Below are positions 18,202 to 26,355 of a DNA stretch of 64,000 bases, piece by piece. Origin of the DNA: CAYMPH01 sp964392365. Lineage in GTDB: Bacteria; Spirochaetota; UBA4802; UBA5550. The notes under the pieces were generated by a model that ran no database searches, was not told where the DNA came from, and saw only the letters and a program-made list of their open reading frames with translations. A program made the translations under genes and the position numbers. Position 1 is the stretch's first letter; every line of letters begins with the position of its first letter. The stretch spans positions 124,001-188,000 of the forward strand of contig CAYMPH010000002.1 in NCBI GenBank assembly GCA_964392365.1, read 5' to 3'.

Positions 18202-18674
18202 AAACCTTTCCTGCCCATTCTGCCTTTTCGCATCAGGTTTTTCTGATCCGGAGTCATTATATTTTCTATATCGATCCTGTGCTTAATGAACAGAATTCTT
18301 ATTTCAACATCAATCTCTGAAATTTCTTTGAGCTTTGACCGGATTTTATCAAAATTTATATTTTTATCAAGAATCAGATTTCTGAGCTCTTCTTTTTTAG
18401 GTTCAATCTTTGATCTGTATTTTGTCATTTCTGTCTTGTGGTCTGAATTGATCTTCTCAATTTTTGTTATCTGCTCTTCGCTGAATTTTAGAGTGTTTCT
18501 CAGATAATCAAGATCTGAAAAAATATTTTTGCCGTGCTTGGTTCCATGCCTATGACCTTCTGTATCCATTCCGCCCATCATCCCGTCGTCCGACCTGGCA
18601 TCAAGACCTGTAATTGCAATTAAACTAAAAGCTATTATAAAAGTTGTAATTAAAGTTTTCACTTGTTTCTCCAT
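18198..18674 (-). CDS. Spy/CpxP-like periplasmic protein
   Basis: A 158-residue protein with a signal peptide (TLITTFIIAFSLIAITGLDA), a His/Met-rich stretch (DDGMMGGMDTEGHRHGTKHG), and a long helical part. The helical part carries LKFSEEQITKIEKI and an 'MTPDQKN' version of the LTxxQ motif. Spy and CpxP are periplasmic chaperones or sensors induced by envelope stress. The His/Met segment also suggests metal binding, as in the heavy-metal-resistance (CnrX-like) relatives. Its stop overlaps the start of the sigma gene, so expression of sensor and sigma factor is coupled. Confidence 0.8.
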   Translation of the reverse strand: MEKQVKTLITTFIIAFSLIAITGLDARSDDGMMGGMDTEGHRHGTKHGKNIFSDLDYLRNTLKFSEEQITKIEKINSDHKTEMTKYRSKIEPKKEELRNLILDKNINFDKIRSKLKEISEIDVEIRILFIKHRIDIENIMTPDQKNLMRKGRMGRKGL

Positions 18675-18692
18675 TGTCTGATATACTGCTTT

Positions 18693-18980
18693 TTATTCTC
18701 GAATTCTTTTTATATTATGAAATTTTGTTTTCTGCATATTGATTTTATTAAAAATTAAGAGCTCAATTGTAAGTTGAATTATCATTTCAATAATTTTTAT
18801 TATATAAATTATCAGTAATCCCGCAAGTATAAAAGGTGCTATATCAATAAAAAAATCACCCTCAGACATAGTTTGTAATTTATTTAAAATGGAGCTATAA
18901 AAACTGTTTCCCGGATCAGATTGTAATGTCAATAAAATCACAGCTGCAGATATTATTAAAATTAACAATTTTTTTTTCAT
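18693..18980 (-). CDS. Small membrane protein of the ECF cluster
   Basis: A 95-residue protein with two hydrophobic segments, LLILIISAAVILLTLQSD at the N-terminus and FILAGLLIIYIIKIIEMIIQ near residues 50-69, and a basic C-terminal tail. I do not recognise a family. GGAGG lies 10 bases before the ATG at 18980. It stands between two Spy/CpxP-like genes on the same strand, so it probably belongs to the same transcript and acts in the inner membrane. Confidence 0.65.
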   Translation of the reverse strand: MKKKLLILIISAAVILLTLQSDPGNSFYSSILNKLQTMSEGDFFIDIAPFILAGLLIIYIIKIIEMIIQLTIELLIFNKINMQKTKFHNIKRIRE

Positions 18981-19035
18981 CTTTATACCTCCAGTGAATT
19001 ACGGAGCCGCAATAACGCGGCTCCGGATTCTGATA

Positions 19036-19434
19036 TTACCATCCGCCTCTGTGCGGGCCGTGTCCTCTTCCTCTATTTCCTCTCTCATCCTGAAGTTTTT
19101 TCAGTTTTTCAAGCTGTTCTTTCGTAAGAACTGAATCCATTTCTTTTCTTTTTTCTTCTCTTAAGGCTTTAATTTTTTCGGGATCGTTTCTGTTATCAAA
19201 AAACTTCTGTCTGTATTTGGTTCCGATATCGAACATCTGCTGTTCCTGTTTTTCGGTTATACCAAGTTCTTTTTTCATATAGGCATGTTTTCCGTAACCA
19301 TGTCCCTCGCCGTAACCGGGACCTCCTTTGCAATCCCCGCATCCATAACCCTGGCCGTCGCCTTTTGCGGTCAGTTCACCTGCCGCAAATAAAGCAACAG
19401 CAGATATAATAAGTCCAAGCAGTAATTTTTTCAT
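19036..19434 (-). CDS. Spy/LTxxQ-like small periplasmic protein, first gene of the ECF cluster
   Basis: From ATG 19434 (AAGGAG 13-8 bases upstream) the product is 132 residues; an upstream in-frame ATG at 19494 would overlap the promoter and is rejected. It has a signal peptide (KLLLGLIISAVALFAAGELT), a Gly-rich Cys/His segment (CGDCKGG, GEGHGYGKHAY), then a helical Spy-like part. That part contains LGITEKQEQQMFDIG and SVLTKEQLEKLKKLQ, the second matching the LTxxQ motif. The GRGHGPHRGGW end is again His-rich. It probably protects or senses in the periplasm, perhaps metal-linked. Confidence 0.78.
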   Translation of the reverse strand: MKKLLLGLIISAVALFAAGELTAKGDGQGYGCGDCKGGPGYGEGHGYGKHAYMKKELGITEKQEQQMFDIGTKYRQKFFDNRNDPEKIKALREEKRKEMDSVLTKEQLEKLKKLQDERGNRGRGHGPHRGGW

Positions 19435-19463
19435 AAATATCTCCTTTTTTGTTGTATTGACTG

Positions 19464-19492
19464 TTAGACCGTAAATTATGAAAAATGGTTCC
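19464..19492 (-). promoter_or_regulatory. SigmaE-type ECF promoter
   Basis: On the minus strand GGAACCA (19492-19486) is followed after 16 bases by GTCTAA (19469-19464). This closely fits the SigmaE pattern GGAACTT-N16-GTCTAA. It would start a transcript about 25 bases ahead of the Spy-like gene at 19434, and the cluster includes an ECF sigma factor, so autoregulation is likely. Confidence 0.7.
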
Positions 19493-19500
19493 ACGAATTT

Positions 19501-19531
19501 AGAATAATTATTTTTTTAAAATAATTATTCT
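19501..19531. promoter_or_regulatory. Perfect 14-bp A/T-rich inverted repeat between divergent genes
   Basis: The arms at 19501-19514 and 19518-19531 (AGAATAATTATTTT and its exact complement) are separated by TTT. The repeat ends 9 bases upstream of the -35 of the ECF promoter and lies between that operon and folD. It could be a regulator site or a terminator-like structure; no binding protein can be named. Confidence 0.55.
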
Positions 19532-19680
19532 TGTCATATAAAAAACAGGTGAGATAAATTGGTTTAAATTCAGATAAATTAAAAATAATCAATTTCCGCT
19601 CCAGTACTGAGCAATGCCTGCACTGAAAGAGGCTTAAGTGTCAAAGTATATGCCGGAATGACTTCATGTGAGGAAAAACA

Positions 19681-20562
19681 ATGGCGGAAATAATAGACGG
19701 AAAAAAAATTGCAGCTGATATCAGGGCTGAAATAAAATCTGAAGCGGATTTGATTAAGGAGAAAACAGGGAAGGAAATCGGACTTGCTGTTGTTCTTGTG
19801 GGAGATGACGCTGCTTCCGCTGTTTATGTGCGCAATAAAATAAAGGCCTGTGCGGATACAGGAATAACATCATTTGAATTCAGACTGCAGAAATCAACTA
19901 CCGAGCGCGAACTGCTTGATCTTATAAACAGGCTCAATTCGGACAGTACAGTGAATGGAATTCTTGTGCAGCTTCCTCTACCTTCAGGTATAAATGAAAA
20001 TCTTGTTATAAATACTATTAATCCGATAAAAGATGTTGATTGTTTCCACCCGGTAAATGTCGGCAAAATGCTGATCGGCGAGGATGGATTTTATCCGTGC
20101 ACTCCGGCTGGATGCCAGGAGCTGATAACCAGAACCGTTCCGGATATTAAAGGAATGCATATGGTTGTAATAGGCAGAAGCAATATTGTAGGTAAGCCAA
20201 TGGCGGCACTCATGATCCAGAAAAATTCCAGGGCGAACTGCACAGTAACCATATGTCATACAGGAACAAAGGATATAGGATATTTTACAAAGCAGGCTGA
20301 TATTATTGTTTCAGCTGCAGGAAGATATGGAACCCTTACAGGCAGCATGGTGAAACAGGGAGCAATTGTGATCGATGTAGGCATGAACCGAATTGATGAT
20401 CCTGCAAATCCCGGGAAAACAAAACTTGCAGGAGATGTTGTTTTTGATGAAGTCTCTGAAGTCGCATCTGCCATTACGCCTGTACCAGGCGGTGTCGGTC
20501 CAATGACAATTGCCATGCTTCTGAAAAATACTTTAAAAGCTTTTAAACTTCAGAATAATTAA
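19681..20562 (+). CDS. folD: Bifunctional methylene-tetrahydrofolate dehydrogenase/cyclohydrolase
   Basis: A 293-residue cytoplasmic FolD, converting 5,10-methylene-THF to 10-formyl-THF in one-carbon metabolism. Visible family motifs are YVRNKIKACADTGI with the catalytic lysine, GILVQLPLPSGI, the NADP-binding GRSNIVGKPMA, and TPVPGGVGPMT. Full length. GAGGAAAAACA precedes ATG 19681. It is functionally linked to glyA elsewhere in the window but stands alone here. Confidence 0.97.
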   Translation: MAEIIDGKKIAADIRAEIKSEADLIKEKTGKEIGLAVVLVGDDAASAVYVRNKIKACADTGITSFEFRLQKSTTERELLDLINRLNSDSTVNGILVQLPLPSGINENLVINTINPIKDVDCFHPVNVGKMLIGEDGFYPCTPAGCQELITRTVPDIKGMHMVVIGRSNIVGKPMAALMIQKNSRANCTVTICHTGTKDIGYFTKQADIIVSAAGRYGTLTGSMVKQGAIVIDVGMNRIDDPANPGKTKLAGDVVFDEVSEVASAITPVPGGVGPMTIAMLLKNTLKAFKLQNN

Positions 20563-20736
20563 GACTCATTGACTGATCCCTTCTCTTATGAAAAAGAAGG
20601 GGTGAGGAAAAAAATAAACTTTTTGTTTGAATTGACTCAAGCGTTGCCGGACGTATATCGATGGATTGATATCTTTATAATCCCTCTCCCCGGTAATATA
20701 TTAATCTTATAAATCAGGAAAAACTGTAATTTGATA
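20563..20736. other. Gap after folD with a weak hairpin
   Basis: A 9-pair hairpin (ATCCCTTCT with AGAAGGGGT, one wobble) lies just after folD, around 20576-20603. It may end folD transcription, although only a short A/T-rich tract follows. The rest looks like decayed repeat sequence. I see no gene. Confidence 0.4.
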
Positions 20737-21282
20737 ATGGAAAATAAAAAGCGTGCAGTATTTCTCGACAGGGACGGCACTATCAATGAAGATGTTGGTG
20801 ATCTTTATGAAATTGAAAAATTTGAATTTATACCGGGATCAATCGAGGCAATGAAGCTGCTGCAGAAGGAATTTCTTCTTTTTATTATAACGAACCAGAC
20901 AGGAATAGGAAGAAAAAATTTTACAATGGAGCAGTATCAGGAATTCAGTAACTTTTTTTTAAAGATTCTATGCGATAATGGAATTGCTGTTCAGGAGATT
21001 TACTGCTGTCCCCATCTGATCGAAGATAAATGCATCTGCAGAAAACCATCTGCTCATTTTATATATCAGGCTGAGCAGAAATATAATTTAGACATTAAAA
21101 ATTCATTTGTAATCGGAGATCATGGTTCTGATATTGAAATGGGACTCAATGCTGGTTCAGGGTCAATTTATGTTCTTACAGGCCACGGGAGTAAACATCT
21201 GAATGAGCTGGAAGTAAAACCTCAAATTGTTTGTAAAAATCTTTATGCTGCATCTGAAAAAATAATTAAAAAATATAAATAA
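20737..21282 (+). CDS. gmhB: D-glycero-D-manno-heptose 1,7-bisphosphate phosphatase
   Basis: A 181-residue HAD phosphatase of the GmhB type. The nucleophile motif FLDRDGTINED is at the N-terminus. The zinc-binding loop CCPHLIEDKCICRKP keeps CxH...CxC, and VIGDHGSDIEMGLNAG supplies the HAD motif IV. It removes the C7 phosphate in ADP-heptose synthesis for lipopolysaccharide inner core, which fits an outer-membrane organism, although no other heptose gene is nearby. I chose ATG 20737; TTG 20731 in the same frame is possible because no strong ribosome site decides between them. Confidence 0.9.
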   Translation: MENKKRAVFLDRDGTINEDVGDLYEIEKFEFIPGSIEAMKLLQKEFLLFIITNQTGIGRKNFTMEQYQEFSNFFLKILCDNGIAVQEIYCCPHLIEDKCICRKPSAHFIYQAEQKYNLDIKNSFVIGDHGSDIEMGLNAGSGSIYVLTGHGSKHLNELEVKPQIVCKNLYAASEKIIKKYK

Positions 21283-21463
21283 TGCAGGATTTTTTTGTCA
21301 CTTTTCTGTAAAACTGCCACTTATTAGTATTACTGAAAAAAATAATAAAATTTGCTGGAAAAAATTGCACTATCTTGTAATAATACAGTAGTAATAAAGA
21401 TGCCTGAATCGCATTAATTTTATTAAAAATATTCAAGTGAAACAAATAATGATCGGGGGAATT

Positions 21464-21667
21464 ATGAAATTTCAGGAAAAAAATACAGCTGCAATCTCTG
21501 ACAATCAGGTTTTTATATCATTAGATTCCTGTGTTACATGGAATGCACGCAACTTAAACAGGAAATGGACTAAAATTGTAAATTCAAGTGATGAAGCAGT
21601 TATTGACGAAAAGATATACACATCAAGAGATTCGGGTGCAACCTGGACTACATGGCATCTCAAATAA
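21464..21667 (+). CDS. 67-residue mini-protein with two Asp-box-like motifs
   Basis: Preferred start ATG 21464, with GGGGGA 9-4 bases upstream; the frame also reaches back to GTG 21437. The product contains VFISLDSCVTWNARNL and, 38 residues later, IYTSRDSGATWTTWHLK. Both fit the SxDxGxTW Asp-box (the first with C in place of G) that marks beta-hairpins in sialidases and BNR-repeat proteins. There is no signal peptide, and only two hairpins cannot form a beta-propeller alone. It might oligomerise or be a remnant of a larger repeat protein. It converges on the alcohol-dehydrogenase-like gene. Confidence 0.65.
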   Translation: MKFQEKNTAAISDNQVFISLDSCVTWNARNLNRKWTKIVNSSDEAVIDEKIYTSRDSGATWTTWHLK

Positions 21668-21691
21668 CCGTAAAATTACTCAGGTTATTTG
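21661..21691. terminator. Symmetric hairpin over two convergent stop codons
   Basis: The arms CAAATAACC (21661-21669) and GGTTATTTG (21683-21691) are perfectly complementary around a 13-base loop. The stop of the mini-protein gene lies in the left arm and the stop of the minus-strand gene in the right. It is likely to act as a bidirectional transcription end, though the T-run is short. Confidence 0.5.
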
Positions 21692-22908
21692 TCTAATCCA
21701 AAAGTATTGTTTATAATTTTATTCAGATCGAATGTCATTTTTTCTTTTTCTTTTTTTATAATTTTCCCTGTCATGGCAGTTGTGAAAACTGAGAAAAATT
21801 CCCTGCTTTTATACAAGCCTCCGCTTAAATATTCCGCATTATCTGAAACAGCCTGAATCCTGTATTCAGGAAATTTTATTTTTTTCAGATTTTTCGGGAT
21901 GCGGCTTCCGATACCATCTATCCAGCTTTCAATCATGGCAGCAGCAACTTCGCCTCTCTGCTTTTCAGGAGTAATGTCGAATATTTTTTTTCCAACAATG
22001 GCAAGTAGAATTCCGCTGTCATGAGGACCGTGATGCCCGTATGAGTAATCAATTGCATGATGCATAATTATTCCGAGAGAGGTTCCCGGCGTTAGTCCTG
22101 TTTCCTTTGAAAGAGCATAACCTGCACTTGTTATAAATCCGGGATAAGCTGAATCGCAGGCCATTCCTGAAATCGCTCCTGCTTCCACAACTGCAGATTT
22201 AATTTTTTTATTTCCCGGCTTCACGTGCATGTTTTCGAGATTTTCGCAAATCAGATTTATTGCTTTAAACAGATATGAATTTCTTTCAGGATTTACTTTA
22301 GGCGAAAGGGCAGAGTCAATTGAAACAGCTAGTATTGAAAGCGCACTTTCAAGTATGGAATCCTTTGGAGCCAGAGCTGAGAGTTCCGGATCAGTTGCGA
22401 TAATATCGGGATAAAAATAGTCTGATATATACTTAACCCCGTCAATATGTGCGATGTTCGAGGTTTCGTTTCCGCGCAATACCGGAATAGGAACCGCAGC
22501 AAAAGGTTTTAATCTGATGGGAATTTTTCCTTTTCCTGCATATTGAATTATATTTTTATTTCCTGTTGAAACAATAATATTCACTCCTCGTGCTGTGTCC
22601 ATAACTGAGCTTCCGCCTGCTGCAATAATTGAATCGCATTTATAAGATTGGAATAATTCTGATAACTTTATTATATCTTTAAGACTTACAGCTGTTCCGG
22701 ATTTAACGTAAACTGCACCTGCTGTGATACCTGATGCTTTTAATGATTTTAAAATTTTTTTATCAGCACCGCTTCCCCTGCAGTTTTTATCAATGAGAAT
22801 CAGAGGCTTTGCTGCGCCAAGCCCTTTTAATTCAGCAGAAATTTTTTCTAATGATTTTCTTCCTGATATTATTTCCGGTATGGCTGAAAATTTTGCTTTT
22901 TTTCCCAT
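21685..22908 (-). CDS. Iron-containing alcohol dehydrogenase-like protein lacking metal ligands
   Basis: A 407-residue protein with the group III (iron-dependent) alcohol dehydrogenase fold. The NAD-binding segment AAGGSSVMDTARG is present (about residues 96-108), and the overall order follows the family. Aligning by eye to the lactaldehyde reductase type, the four metal ligands are replaced: the Asp/His of 'GMDALTHAIE' become Ser191/Val195, the His of 'VHAMAH' becomes Thr260, and the His of 'PHG' becomes Gly275. A His-rich stretch (MHHAIDYSYGHHGPHD) follows. It is therefore probably not a classical iron enzyme. ATG 22908 is preferred over TTG 22917. It follows the aldehyde oxidoreductase gene by about 15 bases and is surely co-transcribed with it. 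Confidence 0.8.
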   Translation of the reverse strand: MGKKAKFSAIPEIISGRKSLEKISAELKGLGAAKPLILIDKNCRGSGADKKILKSLKASGITAGAVYVKSGTAVSLKDIIKLSELFQSYKCDSIIAAGGSSVMDTARGVNIIVSTGNKNIIQYAGKGKIPIRLKPFAAVPIPVLRGNETSNIAHIDGVKYISDYFYPDIIATDPELSALAPKDSILESALSILAVSIDSALSPKVNPERNSYLFKAINLICENLENMHVKPGNKKIKSAVVEAGAISGMACDSAYPGFITSAGYALSKETGLTPGTSLGIIMHHAIDYSYGHHGPHDSGILLAIVGKKIFDITPEKQRGEVAAAMIESWIDGIGSRIPKNLKKIKFPEYRIQAVSDNAEYLSGGLYKSREFFSVFTTAMTGKIIKKEKEKMTFDLNKIINNTFGLDK

Positions 22909-22923
22909 GTACTGCAAGCTCTC

Positions 22924-24810
22924 TTATTTTTTTTCAATTCCAAGCTTTTTTAAAAGCGATGCTTTAGGAACGCCGTTTTTATCAAATCCTCTTTTTTTAT
23001 AATACTGATCAAGCATTTTTTCAAGAGGAACAGTTCTTTTCTTATCATCGCAGTCGCGCCCCTCGTTAAGGAATCGTCCAGGGAGAGTGTCGTCTTTTCT
23101 TGAAATGCCTTCTCTTGTATTCATGTATCTTTCGAGAACATGCACCCTTTCACCTGCTTTTAAAAACATGGAAGATGTCAGTTTTTTTCCTGTAATCGAT
23201 GACCATAATTCCGGAAACAGGCTTACATCCATAAATAATAATGCTATTTCTGTGAAATTCATCATGAAAAATTTCAGCATGAATTTTGGCGTGTATTTAA
23301 TTAGCGGCGGTTCCAGTGTATAGGCAAATGCTGTGAAAAGGCAGGTGTGCAGAGAATTTAATCCCGCATAAAAATTTTCAAAATATCTGCAGACTGCTGC
23401 CTTGGCTTTCGCAGAGTATGGGTCGAGCAATCCAAAGTATACTTCCAGGGCAAAGATTGATGTTGAAACATGGCAGGCGCCTCTGTTCGCTGTTGCGTAT
23501 GAGAGCCCCTGGCCGAATGATCCTCTCGGGTCATATCCCGGCATTTCGAGGCCTTTAACCTGAATTGCAAAATCCTCGCCTCCGTATTTTCTTGAAAGAA
23601 ATCTTGAACCCATTGCCATCTCCTTGCCGAATCCTTTCATCATTGCCATGTCCTTTAATGCAGCTGAAATTCCCTTTGTGGATCCGAACTTGAGTCCGGT
23701 CTTAATCATTCCTTTTTCGCCTGCTTCCATAACCCAGGCTATCGTTCCGCCGGAAGAGATCGTGTCCATTCCCATTTCACTGCATATATCGTTCCATTCA
23801 GAAATTACAACAGGATCAAATATTCCGAGGTTCGATCCCATTATGGAAATTGTTTCAAATTCCGGTACTGTTCTTTCTCCGCGCTCTGCAAAATTACCCT
23901 TGTGTCCGCATAAAATGCTGCACGGCTTGCAGGAGTGATATTTTGTCTGGAATGCTTCAGCCATATATTCTCCTGAAATATTATAGGCATCCTTGTGGCT
24001 TCCTCCGGTGAAATTTTTTACAGGAAGAATGCCGCCTGCGTTGTTGAAATTCACATTTGCCGGTGTTCCGAACTTTCTGTAAGTAACTGATGTGATTTTA
24101 TTGGTATTTATATATTTCAATGCCTTTGTTCTGGCTATATCAAATTTTTCCCTGTCTGCTGGAATGATTTTATATTCTTTTCCTTTTGCAACTATAGCTT
24201 TTAAATTTTTTGATCCGAAAACTGCTCCCATTCCCGCTCTGCCTAAGTACCTCTGCCCGGAACATAAATTTGCAAAATGTACAAGATGCTCTCCTGCAGG
24301 CCCGATTACAACTGCGCCGCTTCCTTCTGCTTTTAAAAGCTCCTGGGTTTTCTGCGTGTCTTTGCCTTTAAGCCGCGCTGCATCTTTAAAAACAGCTCCA
24401 GCTGAATCAACAACCAGGTAAACAGGCTTTTTTGATTTTCCTTTTATAATAAGACCATCCCATCCTGATGTCTTGAGGGCAATTCCGAATGGGCCCCCGC
24501 AGGATGAACTTGTCATGATTCCTGTAAGAGGTGATTTTGTTACTGCTTCGAATCGGGCAGGGTTGGGTGCATTAGTTCCTGCTAACACTCCCATCATGAT
24601 TGCAATCATATTGTCTTCGCCGAGAGGATCAATTCCGGGTGCCATGCGGTCGTACAGCATTTTTAATCCGAGACCCTTGCCTCCAAGATACATAATGAGA
24701 TCTTCATCGCTGACTTTCACTATAGTGTAATTCTTTTTTGTCAGGTCAATTTCAAGAACTCTGCAGGATGTTCCGATCAATTCCGTCAAAGATGCAATTT
24801 TTTCTTCCAT
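22924..24810 (-). CDS. Tungsten-containing aldehyde ferredoxin oxidoreductase
   Basis: A 628-residue AOR-family enzyme, which oxidises aldehydes to acids using a tungsten bis-pterin and ferredoxin. The N-terminal pterin-binding domain shows YLGGKGLGLKMLYD and SSSCGGPFGIALKTSGWDG. The [4Fe-4S] cysteines C294, C297 and C301 are in CKPCSILCGHKG, and the fourth is C490 in SLHTCLFTAF, so the cluster site is complete. Start ATG 24810 has GAGG 11-8 bases upstream; the longer frame to 24864 adds a basic stretch unlike the family and is rejected. It forms a two-gene unit with the metal-ligand-less dehydrogenase homologue. The substrate is unknown, and the organism must import tungsten or molybdenum and make pterin. 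Confidence 0.92.
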   Translation of the reverse strand: MEEKIASLTELIGTSCRVLEIDLTKKNYTIVKVSDEDLIMYLGGKGLGLKMLYDRMAPGIDPLGEDNMIAIMMGVLAGTNAPNPARFEAVTKSPLTGIMTSSSCGGPFGIALKTSGWDGLIIKGKSKKPVYLVVDSAGAVFKDAARLKGKDTQKTQELLKAEGSGAVVIGPAGEHLVHFANLCSGQRYLGRAGMGAVFGSKNLKAIVAKGKEYKIIPADREKFDIARTKALKYINTNKITSVTYRKFGTPANVNFNNAGGILPVKNFTGGSHKDAYNISGEYMAEAFQTKYHSCKPCSILCGHKGNFAERGERTVPEFETISIMGSNLGIFDPVVISEWNDICSEMGMDTISSGGTIAWVMEAGEKGMIKTGLKFGSTKGISAALKDMAMMKGFGKEMAMGSRFLSRKYGGEDFAIQVKGLEMPGYDPRGSFGQGLSYATANRGACHVSTSIFALEVYFGLLDPYSAKAKAAVCRYFENFYAGLNSLHTCLFTAFAYTLEPPLIKYTPKFMLKFFMMNFTEIALLFMDVSLFPELWSSITGKKLTSSMFLKAGERVHVLERYMNTREGISRKDDTLPGRFLNEGRDCDDKKRTVPLEKMLDQYYKKRGFDKNGVPKASLLKKLGIEKK

Positions 24811-25074
24811 GGGGCGTCCTCTTTTATATCTGGTTTTAGATTTTAGCCTGATCTTAATAAGCATAAAAATTTAATATATTTCAAGTCATTTTTTTTGATA
24901 TATTAATTGCCGTTTATGGGATCAAGGTTGTGAAATACTTTGATTATTCCATGTATACTAAGTTGAGAAATAAATTACTTGACGAATATGCGTTCATATT
25001 ATTTTTAATGTTACATAATATTGAATTTATTTCTGTTCATAATATTTTATAATTCAGGTTCAATAAGTTAAAAA

Positions 25075-25395
25075 ATGAAAAAACAGATAAAAATAACAGT
25101 TATCCTGATAGCAATGCTGAGTTTTTTAATTACTCAGCTGGTTTCACATGATGTTTTCAATTTTATTGAAAATTCAGATAAAAAAGCTGTTGTTCTCAAG
25201 ATAAATAAAAATTTATCAAAAATAAATTCTATAGTAGTTAAAAAAAGAAATAAAATATACGATGATTTTTTATACACTTTCTTTTCTTTTGATATTTATC
25301 AAAATTCAGAAAGAACTCATTCAGAAATTATTCCATCGCAAATTACTCCTCTAACAGCCGAATACCCGGTCTGGTCACGATCCACCTTCTCATAA
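25075..25395 (+). CDS. Small hypothetical secreted or anchored protein
   Basis: A 106-residue frame with a good N-terminal signal or anchor (KITVILIAMLSFLITQLVSH) and then a polar, basic-acidic body (KINKNLSKINSIVVKKRNKI). It is not similar to any family I recognise, and the ribosome site is weak. It has an isolated position after a 264-base gap that follows the start of the aldehyde oxidoreductase gene on the other strand. Probably a real gene because of its signal sequence, but this is uncertain. Confidence 0.45.
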   Translation: MKKQIKITVILIAMLSFLITQLVSHDVFNFIENSDKKAVVLKINKNLSKINSIVVKKRNKIYDDFLYTFFSFDIYQNSERTHSEIIPSQITPLTAEYPVWSRSTFS

Positions 25396-25507
25396 TTATA
25401 CTCATCAAATAACTTCAGCATCAGTATTAAAACAAAACTATTCGTTTAAAACGTCTATAGCTGTTTTCTATTTTGAAAATAGTATTATAAAACAAAAGGA
25501 GAAATCT

Positions 25508-25750
25508 ATGAATTGTCCGCATTGTAATGTTACGCTGCTTATGACTGATAAACAGGGAGTCGAAATTGATTATTGTCCAAAATGCCGCGGCATCTGGCTT
25601 GATAGAGGCGAACTTGAAAAAATAATAGAACGGTCCGAACCTGTCGGAAGCGCAAATGTTTATCAGGAGAAAGACCATCACTATGATAAACATAATGGCG
25701 GCCATCATTCAGGAAAGAAAAAAAGTTTATTAAGAGAACTGTTCGATTAA
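25508..25750 (+). CDS. Zinc-ribbon (zf-TFIIB) protein with His-rich tail
   Basis: An 80-residue protein starting MNCPHCNVTLL with a second pair YCPKCRGIWLDRGELEKII. This is the zf-TFIIB/YjdF-like single zinc ribbon widely found as a small stand-alone bacterial protein of unknown role. After the ribbon comes a short His-rich tail (DHHYDKHNGGHHSGKKK), likely to bind extra metal. AAAGGAG precedes the ATG, and a strong terminator follows at 25761. Confidence 0.88.
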   Translation: MNCPHCNVTLLMTDKQGVEIDYCPKCRGIWLDRGELEKIIERSEPVGSANVYQEKDHHYDKHNGGHHSGKKKSLLRELFD

Positions 25751-25760
25751 AGTAAATAAT

Positions 25761-25794
25761 GGGGCATCAATTCTGATTGGCGCCCCTGTTTTTT
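25761..25794 (+). terminator. Intrinsic terminator after the zinc-ribbon gene
   Basis: GGGGCATCAAT pairs with ATTGGCGCCCC (one mismatch, one wobble) around a 4-base loop, and TGTTTTTT follows. It lies 10 bases after the stop codon. Confidence 0.8.
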
Positions 25795-25819
25795 AAAAAA
25801 AATAAATTGGAGATTTGTT

Positions 25820-26233
25820 ATGAATAAAGCGTTACCTTCTATTATAATTGCTGCGGCAGTCTTTTTTTCAGGATGCGGTTTAAATTTAAATTCAATTGAA
25901 TCTGACTATACTATAAAAATTTCCGGTACTGCCGGAACAAAATTCAAGGGTAATTACTCAATACCCGGTTCCGGGAGTATTGGTATCCCTACTAATGTTG
26001 AAGGCGTTATCCCTTTTGAATATAAAGGGCGGGGCGTTTCAGCTTTATGCATGTTCAGAAAGACAGAAACTACTATTGGAATATTGAAAGTAGAGATATT
26101 CAAAGATAAAACTGTAGTTGCTGCATCAGAGACAGCTGCTCCTCTCGGGGTTGTAACAATCGGAAAAACAATAGATCAGAATTCAATAATCAATACAGTT
26201 ATCGGGAAATTACTGGAAATGATTAAATTGTAA
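25820..26233 (+). CDS. Lipoprotein of unknown function
   Basis: A 137-residue protein with a lipoprotein signal: hydrophobic IIIAAAVFFSGC, with the lipobox FSGC placing the lipidated cysteine at residue 19. The mature part is rich in beta-type sequence (YTIKISGTAGTKFKGNY) and in Gly/Ser, and resembles small outer-membrane or periplasmic lipoproteins, but I cannot name a family. GGAGA precedes the start. Confidence 0.8.
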   Translation: MNKALPSIIIAAAVFFSGCGLNLNSIESDYTIKISGTAGTKFKGNYSIPGSGSIGIPTNVEGVIPFEYKGRGVSALCMFRKTETTIGILKVEIFKDKTVVAASETAAPLGVVTIGKTIDQNSIINTVIGKLLEMIKL

Positions 26234-26355
26234 TGTTTACATCTTAAAATAAATGATTTATAAAAGTTTACGTTATTTCTCACATGATGCTCATCGAAAT
26301 GATATAGAGTTAACATTATATTGAAATAATTTGAATAATTATTGGAGTGTATTCT

